From the NCBI RefSeq assembly GCF_011386835.1, contig NC_088809.1, positions 3,171,001 to 3,235,000 on the forward strand: a stretch of 64,000 bases of DNA, given 5' to 3'. Source of the stretch: Chrysemys picta bellii (lineage: Eukaryota > Chordata > Testudines > Emydidae). The notes beneath the pieces were generated by a model. It saw only the letters and a list, made by a program, of their open reading frames with translations. It was not told the origin of the DNA and ran no database searches. The stretch's first letter is position 1, and the number at the start of each line of letters is the position of its first letter. The translations under genes and the position numbers were made by a program. Below, one piece after another: positions 59,201 to 64,000 of this stretch.

Positions 59201-60562
59201 CACAGGTTGGCTCATGTGATATAACTGCCCTTTTTTTGTTTCGGATGTGAGTGGTAGTGGTGATGGTGGTGGTATTTTTTGATAATCTGAGGCTCTCGTG
59301 GGTATAGCTCTGGGAACCTGAAAAGGAAAACTTCAACAAAAGCCAGTGAAATTGCTCAACTATGTCAAAAAGAAAAGAGAGCTAAACTTCTTCTGAGGAA
59401 ACATAACATTTACTTTAATTGAAGAGAAGTGATATGTCCCAAACAGAATGAGACTAACAATTTGCCCAAAAGAATAAAGATTTTAAAATTTAGCCATGGT
59501 AAAAACTTGGAAAATTCAATTCCAAAACTAAGTTGGGATTTTCAGACAGAACAGAGCAATACAAAACTGTACTGGATTTACATAGGTCTTATTTTACCAA
59601 GTGCCAAGGCATTAAGTAGTGCTGCTATAGTATCCTCCCCCTTTCCTCCCTCCAAAAATTAATACTTTCTTTAAAATACTTCATTATTGAAATTCTCTAC
59701 TAGATGCTTGAAAATATTTCCACTGGACAAAACCCATTCCTCCCCCCACCTTTGTATTTTAGGAACAAAATGGGATATACCTCAGATTGATTTGGTGACA
59801 TATGTATAGAAATGTCACCAAACATCTAACAATATGGCTCAACCTGTTTCTACAAAGCAGCAGTCCTGAAGTTTTTTTTTGTTTTTTTTTTTTAAAACCT
59901 TCATGATTTGAAAGAGGTATTTTAAAATATGTAATCCTAAAGGCATTCCTTTACCAAAATTACAATAATTTTAGAGCTATGTCAAGTTTTGGGGAAGACT
60001 ACATGACAGTGTTTCTAAATATTTAACACTGACTATACACGTAAATTATTGAAAACAAAATAATGTTTTGTTTATTTTAAACAAACTTATTTAGCTGCAA
60101 CCTCTGTACTATGTATTAAACAATGGCTATTAGGCGTGGTTTAGGGAGACTAGGCTAATTTGTATGTTAAGGTGTTTTTTGACTTTTCCTGGAATTAATT
60201 CATATTTAAATGCTTGAAAAGAAGAAACATCCTATACAATTGGATCAGAATTCAGTATTATTATGAACATAGACACAGCATCCAAAACAAACTGGGTGCT
60301 TTCCAGACACAAGAGTCTTTGCCCTCTAGAGCTTACAGTATGAAAGACAAAAGACATGAAGAGTGGGAGAACCAGATACAACAAGCAAGGAGTGTGGCCA
60401 AGTAACGAATGGCACACAAGTGAGTTCCAGCTATTCCCTCTACCTGATTCTTTATGTAGCTATTGGGCTAATTTCTTGTAAGTGCTGTGGCAGAATCGGA
60501 TCATCAGGAGCAATTTGAATGCAAAGAAAAGTGATATTAAAGACCTGCTCAAGAAATGCATT

Positions 60563-60598
<36 letters not shown>

Positions 60599-63500
60599 AA
60601 TGCAATTTCTCCAATGAGTAGATGATTGTGGAAGAAACTGACAGTAGTTGCCTAGCTGGAGACTGGGCATCTCAGCCCTCCCTGCTAGAAGAAATGTAGC
60701 TGTTCTAAGATATCTTTACAAAACTACTTTTATTCTGATGCCTGACAATTAAAGCAGATGAGAACTGACAAGGTGTTCAGCTTAGAAAAGAAACAGGTTT
60801 TGTATGGAGAGCCTGGTAATGGCCTTAATCATCTCTTAAGCAAAGGGGGTCACGGATATCAAAATTGATTTCAGCCAAGAAAAAAAAACACACTTCTGAG
60901 CATAGTGGCTTTTTCAAAGTTATTTCCAAGTCTATAACCTTTTACTAGCTTTTCTTTTTTAAACACACAAGCTGCAAGTTGTGCTGGGGGTCCCATGTGT
61001 TTGTGAATGTAATTAAGTTAGTTTGGCTTGCAGGCTATAGCTTTCTATTACTTAAACATTACTTGGCACACAGTACAAGACATTTAAAATTTGTGACGCT
61101 ACAAAACAAACCATTAATAGGCTATGAAAACCAACCTAGCAAGGACACTGGCTAATATGACCAGCTTTCTGTTAAACTGTGCTTAAAAAGATTTTGCTAG
61201 AATGGTGAGAAAGTGGTCTTCCAAGTCAGTGTAAACCATGGCCTAACAGAGATCCACATTTTACAGGCAGCAAACGGTTTTAAATGTACCTTCCATACTA
61301 GTCTGATTTGGTTTTTCTTTGGTACTTATTCTCCAGACCCCAGCTCTCTTTCAAACCCCTCCTAAAAACTTACTTCTGTGGAATTGCCAAAAAAGTCATT
61401 GGTAAGAATGAGTATGTGAAGTAATATGAAAAACTAAATTATCAGGCAGTGTACATGATGTACCTATGTTATTACATAATCTATTTTCGTAACCTTGTCC
61501 AACTACACTAATGAAAAATAAAGATATTAGTTTTATCATTGATTTCAATGGGGCTAGGATTTCACCCTAGGAGTCAGAACTCCGGTGGCTTTAGCTCCCT
61601 GCCTTATCACAAATGTATTGTGTGGTCTTGGACAAGTCACTAACATCTTTATGTTTCATCTTACCCTCTGTAAAATAGCTATAATGCTTACCTTACAGAG
61701 GTGATGGTAAGTTCAACTGAGACATTTTCAGTTCCTTGGGATCAACAGCATTATAAAAGCAAAAAGGGTCACAGAGGGAAAGACTGAACCTTTACTGTAG
61801 TGAATGTACAACTACATCAACATTGCTAAGAACAATAAGCACGAGGCACATTCTAAGGTGTTGAGGCCCAAGATTAACACTGTGGGAGGGTCACAAAACT
61901 CAGTGTGAACAGAAAGGTTTTCATTATTTAATTTAAATTAATGTTGGGTTTTTTAGAACATTCCTCTTCTTGGCTTGCAACCCAAATCGAACAGAACTAT
62001 GACAGTACTTAAGAACAGAGTGAAATGTTCTATAAATAAATTCAATAACCTAATTTAAAAAAAAGCAAATGTCCTTGTATGCTTTACCCAAACAGTGCTC
62101 AGTCTACAGAAATAAGAAATGTTAGAATTGTTATGATTTTCAATGGCCAGCTTACATTGGTCAAGGAAGCATAACATACCTTCAGTAACTCTGTTCATCA
62201 TAGGTGAACTCCTGGACATAGGACTTTGATAGTTCACAGGTGTCCTCCTTGCATTGGTGTCATCATAAATCCCAGGGCTCAATTGTGATTTGGGAGTTTC
62301 ATGAAGAGTTGACCTGAGGACAGAGGTGCCAGAGCTGACCACCGATGTAGGACGGGAACGTACAGCCTCCCCAGTCTTCACATCTTCATATTTTGCTCGT
62401 TCTACCGCCTTCACGTTTTCCGGTACCATTTCCAGCTGAGGCATTCCACGGGGCAGTTTACTTGGTCCAGTGATTAAAGATTTTACATTGTGTTTGATAG
62501 CAGACTGGCCGGAGTTGCTTTCATATTTTATGGGTGTACCCTAGAGAGGAGGAAAAGACCATCAGCAGCCAAGGTAATCCTGCCAACTTTCCACTGATGC
62601 TAGAAGATCAGCGTATAATTTGTTTTTAATCTTTTGTGTTACATATTTGCATGAATTTTATGGCATGTGATGCAACTGGATCTCGAACAGAGCTACAGTA
62701 CTTGCTATAGCTTATACAAACTGCCCAGCACTCTTGTCAAAATGATATATAATCCCAAGGTTTTTACCAATACATGGAGAAAATGTTTTCAAACTTAATT
62801 AAAAACACACAAACCCTCTGTTTTTGGATAACGAGACATGTATTTCTTAAATGCAACAAATACCCTGAATGGAATTACCACAGAGTATCAAGGCAGCAGT
62901 ACGAGTCCAGTACTGGTTTGCATAGTTACCTGAGAAATGGAGCCTTCCATAATTGGCCTTACACTTTGTACTATTTCAGGAGTCTTGCGACTTTCTTGGC
63001 TTAAAAGGTCCTGTCTTGGGATTTCATGAATGGAACGGCCCATTTCTTTAATGGTAGTGACTCCATCATAAGGCTTTCCCTTGGTTATGGCTCCTTCAAA
63101 TGTCCGTATGGGAGGAGACTCTCTCTTAATCTGTTTAGGATACTTCAGGCCTTCTTCAAAACTCTCAGCTGTTGCTCTTGGTGTACCTTGCATGGAAGGA
63201 AAATAAATTAAACAAGTCTTTAGTATGTTAACAGCCACTGAAAGATTTTTTTGCACATTTAGCAAACTGTAAATACCAATCACAAACTGGAACTTTGACC
63301 TGCCACTACAAATGGGTCCAACATAAAGAACAGAGAAGACTCCAGTATAGAAAGACACCTAGGAAGTACCTTTTTTTTTAAATGAACTAATTTTACCACT
63401 AAAAGCCCTATGGGAAAGTACTGAACAATTGTTTAGGACACTGGATAGGTCAAGCATGCTCTCATATGCTAAAAGCAAAGGCAGCAATACACATCCCCAA

Positions 63501-63862
63501 ATGCTTCCTGAAGATGCAAAATGCTAAATATACTTTTTTCGATTTTACAAATTTCCTCACGTAAAATAGCTCCCCATTTACCAATTCTTACATTTTGTAC
63601 ATTAAGTTTTTGTGCATCAGTAGCCTAACAGGAAGCTTATGTGTGGAAAACACATCTCTCTACTAAAAGGTTTTAACTTTAGGATGGCTACCATTGTCAG
63701 CAACTGGGTAGGGTTCAGAAAGTCAGACTTCTAGGATCAGTAAGTTAATGTCAGCCCCTATACTACCGAAAACTTTACCTTGCATTATAGAGCCAGACAG
63801 CACAGTCCTCTCCTTCAGTTCTGAATGAGGGCTGCCCCTAGGCAGTGTACGGCATATTAACC
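44068..63862 (-). CDS. NCOR1: NCOR1, nuclear receptor corepressor 1, last 18 coding exons (N-terminal exons outside window)
   Basis: NCOR1 is a nuclear scaffold that joins unliganded nuclear receptors (thyroid hormone, retinoic acid) to the HDAC3-TBL1-GPS2 complex. The SANT/deacetylase-activating N-terminal half lies beyond 64000. The 18 exons here join to 1183 codons in one frame, about residues 1250-2440 of the human protein (estimate from memory). Visible features in order: [18 protein letters not shown] and GSISQGTPIK repeats; SPMMNRV; a 14-pair Glu-Arg/Lys repeat; [19 protein letters not shown]; the three CoRNR-box receptor motifs, FIDVII (53981-54480), ICQII split over two exons (51887/51627) and LEDIIRKAL (46684-46905); and the conserved end YETLSDSDD. 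Introns all fit GT/AG. The 0.3-3.5-kb introns carry hAT, MIR and Penelope-like repeats but no extra conserved exon that I can support. Convergent with TTC19. Confidence 0.96.
44924..45019 (-). mobile_element. Single-arm copy of the Penelope-like end repeat in NCOR1 intron
   Basis: On the minus strand: AAAAGCAACAGAGGGTCCTG, GTGGCACC, then GAGACTAACAG and GCATAAGCTTTCGTGGG, ending CTTCTTCAGATGCAAG. TGGTAGAACATT is duplicated at 44912-44923 and 45020-45031 (12 bp). A divergent subfamily of the fold-back copies, without the second arm. Confidence 0.65.
45224..45406 (-). CDS. NCOR1: NCOR1 exon ([17 protein letters not shown])
   Basis: Encodes [35 protein letters not shown] and [11 protein letters not shown], 60 codons plus split Gly codons on both sides. 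Donor GTGAGA. Confidence 0.95.
45627..46171. mobile_element. Non-autonomous hAT element with long internal palindrome
   Basis: Ends AGAGCCCTG and CAGGGCTCT pair as terminal inverted repeats; each end also carries GGATATAAA/GTATCCG blocks. The 8-bp duplication AGAAATCC flanks it (45619-45626 and 46172-46179). Inside, about 45812-45884 and 45913-45987 form a fold-back with few mismatches. It lies in an NCOR1 intron and has no transposase frame. Confidence 0.75.
46684..46905 (-). CDS. NCOR1: NCOR1 exon with CoRNR motif 1 (LEDIIRKAL)
   Basis: [20 protein letters not shown] then [20 protein letters not shown] to PNS plus split Gly codons. The LEDIIRKAL helix is the receptor-proximal interaction motif. 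Acceptor TCCCAG, donor GTGAGA. Confidence 0.96.
47390..47485 (-). repeat. MIR-like SINE fragment
   Basis: GATGGGGAACGGAGGCAGAG followed by GTGACTTGCCAAAGTCA, a minus-strand MIR core in an NCOR1 intron. Confidence 0.5.
48098..48151 (-). CDS. NCOR1: NCOR1 exon, 54 bp
   Basis: [17 protein letters not shown] with split Ala and Gly codons at the ends; matches human [17 protein letters not shown]. Acceptor ATTGCAG, donor GTAAAT. Confidence 0.95.
49742..49884 (-). CDS. NCOR1: NCOR1 exon ([20 protein letters not shown])
   Basis: [19 protein letters not shown] to [10 protein letters not shown] plus one base. Strongly conserved. Donor GTAAGT. Confidence 0.96.
50234..50345 (-). repeat. MIR-like SINE fragment
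   Basis: GTTAAGTGACGCACACAAGG, then GAACAGAACTCAAGGCTCC and a CTAGCCACTC end; a minus-strand MIR. Confidence 0.55.
50575..50690 (-). repeat. MIR-like SINE fragment
   Basis: GGCTAAGTGACTTGCCCA, then AGGAACAGAATTTACAAGTC and TTGCCATTAGACAA; second minus-strand MIR in the same NCOR1 intron. Confidence 0.55.
50760..50897 (-). CDS. NCOR1: NCOR1 exon ([20 protein letters not shown])
   Basis: [17 protein letters not shown] to [12 protein letters not shown], with split Arg codons. The human form has an extra Gly-Ala after SQR (memory). Donor GTATGT. Confidence 0.95.
51404..51627 (-). CDS. NCOR1: NCOR1 exon with second half of CoRNR motif 2
   Basis: Starts [15 protein letters not shown] and ends [10 protein letters not shown] plus two bases. 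The preceding acceptor tract is C-rich (CCCCCCAACCAG). Donor GTGAAG. Confidence 0.95.
51887..52044 (-). CDS. NCOR1: NCOR1 exon with first half of CoRNR motif 2
   Basis: [20 protein letters not shown] to [12 protein letters not shown]. The ICQII motif is cut by the intron after Cys. Donor GTAGGT. Confidence 0.95.
52216..52328. mobile_element. Short hAT MITE
   Basis: Starts CAGTGGGACGC and ends GATTGAGAACCACTG. Flanked by ATTTAGAC at 52208-52215 and 52329-52336, an exact 8-bp target duplication. Confidence 0.75.
52600..52801. mobile_element. hAT (Charlie-like) MITE
   Basis: Starts CAGTTGTTTTCAACC and ends GATTGAAAAACACTG. Flanks GTCGAGTG (52592-52599) and GTCTAGTG (52802-52809) match at 7 of 8 bases. 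Confidence 0.7.
52815..52990 (+). repeat. MIR-like SINE fragment
   Basis: Plus-strand MIR order: AAATTCTAATTCTGG, then AAGTCAACCTATTTACCTCA and TTTTCTCCATATGCAAAATG. Confidence 0.5.
53221..53349 (-). CDS. NCOR1: NCOR1 exon ([17 protein letters not shown])
   Basis: Completes a split Leu, then [29 protein letters not shown] and PSQAE plus one base. Donor GTAAGT. Confidence 0.95.
53981..54480 (-). CDS. NCOR1: NCOR1 500-bp exon with CoRNR motif 3 (FIDVII)
   Basis: [54 protein letters not shown] and [18 protein letters not shown] to SSDSSSS plus one base. In mammals the 3' part of the equivalent exon is alternatively spliced to remove this motif (NCoR-delta versus omega); whether that occurs here cannot be read. 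Acceptor GCTAACAG, donor GTATGT. Confidence 0.96.
54605..55311. mobile_element. GC-rich non-autonomous hAT element, 707 bp
   Basis: Starts CAGAAGTGGGCAAGCTACGG and ends AAAAAGTTTGCCTGCCCCTG, imperfect inverted repeats. CCTTAAGT is duplicated exactly at 54597-54604 and 55312-55319. The G-rich interior (from about 54920) leaves a 265-codon open frame that is not a gene. Confidence 0.8.
55455..55620 (-). CDS. NCOR1: NCOR1 exon ([20 protein letters not shown])
   Basis: [39 protein letters not shown] and [10 protein letters not shown] plus two bases of Met. Donor GTACGT. Confidence 0.95.
56099..56260 (-). CDS. NCOR1: NCOR1 exon with Glu-Arg repeat
   Basis: [13 protein letters not shown] followed by 14 consecutive Glu-Arg/Lys pairs (one Lys, at the fifth pair), then [12 protein letters not shown]. 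Codons are mixed (GAG/GAA, AGG/CGG/CGT/CGA/AGA), so the DNA is an imperfect purine repeat. The human tract as I remember it is about eight pairs. Donor GTGAGT. Confidence 0.94.
56939..57088 (-). CDS. NCOR1: NCOR1 exon ([18 protein letters not shown])
   Basis: [38 protein letters not shown] and PASMSP with split Gly codons. Acceptor TTTAACAG, donor GTAAGA. Confidence 0.96.
57322..57531 (-). CDS. NCOR1: NCOR1 exon ([20 protein letters not shown])
   Basis: [39 protein letters not shown] and [17 protein letters not shown] plus one base. Donor GTATGT. Confidence 0.95.
58428..58652 (-). CDS. NCOR1: NCOR1 exon ([20 protein letters not shown])
   Basis: [39 protein letters not shown] and [20 protein letters not shown] plus one base. 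Acceptor TTTTTTCTAG, donor GTAAAT. Confidence 0.95.
60215..60420 (+). repeat. Dispersed ancient repeat fragment
   Basis: CAAACTGGGTGCTTTCCAGA followed by CTCTAGAGCTTACAGTATGA and GACAAAAGACATGAAG resembles the amniote repeat ending CTGTACAAACAC and AGAGCTTACAATCTAAG. The window end (63945-64000) holds the start of another copy. Confidence 0.45.
60565..60595. repeat. (GA)n microsatellite
   Basis: About 15 uninterrupted GA units in an NCOR1 intron. Confidence 0.9.
61570..61760 (+). repeat. MIR SINE copy
   Basis: Plus-strand MIR order: TGTGTGGTCTTGGACAAGTC, TTCATCTTACCCTCTGTAAA and TGCTTACCTTACAGAGG. Confidence 0.6.
62180..62540 (-). CDS. NCOR1: NCOR1 exon ([20 protein letters not shown])
   Basis: 120 codons plus one base: [55 protein letters not shown] and [14 protein letters not shown]. 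Acceptor TCTCTAG, donor GTATGT. Confidence 0.96.
62930..63186 (-). CDS. NCOR1: NCOR1 exon ([20 protein letters not shown])
   Basis: [40 protein letters not shown] and [19 protein letters not shown] to PIMEGSISQ, phase 0 at the donor (GTAACT). Acceptor ATGCAAG. Confidence 0.96.
63779..63862 (-). CDS. NCOR1: NCOR1 exon, most 5' in window
   Basis: [20 protein letters not shown] and LSGSIMQ with split codons at both ends (84 bp). Acceptor TTTTTTAG, donor GTAAAG. Matches human [20 protein letters not shown]. Confidence 0.95.
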
Positions 63863-64000
63863 CTAAAAAAGTTATTTGGCGGAGTTAGAGAATTAAATAC
63901 AAGAATGATAAAGTACATGCTACCTACTCACATAATTTACTATCTGCATTGCACTTGTGCCTAGAGGCCCGAGCCCCATTCTGCTAGGCACTGTACAAAC
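63863..64000 (-). other. NCOR1: NCOR1 intron, cut by window end
   Basis: Only intron sequence; 63945-64000 is the edge of a dispersed repeat ending GGCACTGTACAAAC. Confidence 0.6.

Larger units (their letters stand above)
58653..62179 (-). other. NCOR1: NCOR1 intron, 3.5 kb
   Basis: Largest intron in this part of NCOR1. Contains a repeat fragment at 60215-60420, a (GA)n run and a MIR fragment at 61570-61760, with no exon that I can align to NCOR1. Confidence 0.7.

Noticed and set aside
59142..59322. Possible extra NCOR1 exon (minus strand, after CTTTTCAG, reading [14 protein letters not shown])
   Set aside because: The acceptor looks good and phase fits, but there is no match to NCOR1 as I know it, the sequence runs into ACC/ATC simple repeat and no convincing donor follows.

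Overview
This window is vertebrate nuclear DNA, most likely from a hidden-necked (cryptodiran) turtle. The key evidence is a tRNA-Lys-type SINE at 31051-31245 that I recognise as Cry-I, a family known from cryptodires. Several other repeats agree: fold-back elements I assign from memory to Penelope-like retroelements, hAT miniature elements with 8-bp target duplications, MIR fragments and an LTR piece. Genes are split by long introns with GT/AG junctions, so most long open frames here are not genes.

Layout. 1-7262 is the 3' part of ADORA2B intron 1; exon 1 lies upstream of the window. 7263-7953 is ADORA2B exon 2 (+), the C-terminal two thirds of adenosine receptor A2B. 7954-13730 is 3' UTR and intergenic repeat-rich DNA. 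13735-29615 is ZSWIM7 on the minus strand (five coding exons, one of only 22 bp). 29616-32347 is the first intron and promoter region shared with the divergent gene TTC19. It holds an LTR fragment, the Cry-I SINE and a 36-37-bp tandem array. 32348-38366 is TTC19 (+, ten exons, 361 aa). 38567-40980 is intergenic. About 40980-63862 is NCOR1 on the minus strand: its 3' UTR and its last 18 coding exons (1183 residues), including all three nuclear-receptor interaction motifs.

The order ADORA2B-ZSWIM7-TTC19-NCOR1 is the same as I recall for human 17p12-p11.2, so this is conserved synteny and not a cluster with one function. The genes do unrelated jobs: Gs-coupled adenosine signalling, RAD51-paralogue partner in recombination, mitochondrial complex III maintenance, and transcriptional corepression. 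ZSWIM7 and TTC19 are head to head; TTC19 and NCOR1 are tail to tail. Exon junctions were worked out by hand. Frame is conserved through every junction in all genes (438 nt for ZSWIM7, 1086 nt for TTC19, 3549 coding nt for the NCOR1 part), which is good internal support.

The most striking non-genic signal is the tandem array at 31421-32095. Each unit carries, on the minus strand, a near-consensus Staf/ZNF143 binding site, so the shared promoter region appears to have expanded one site into about 15. Others are a 24-bp exact copy of ADORA2B exon 2 inside a repeat 2 kb upstream, and a long fold-back insertion in the NCOR1 3' UTR.
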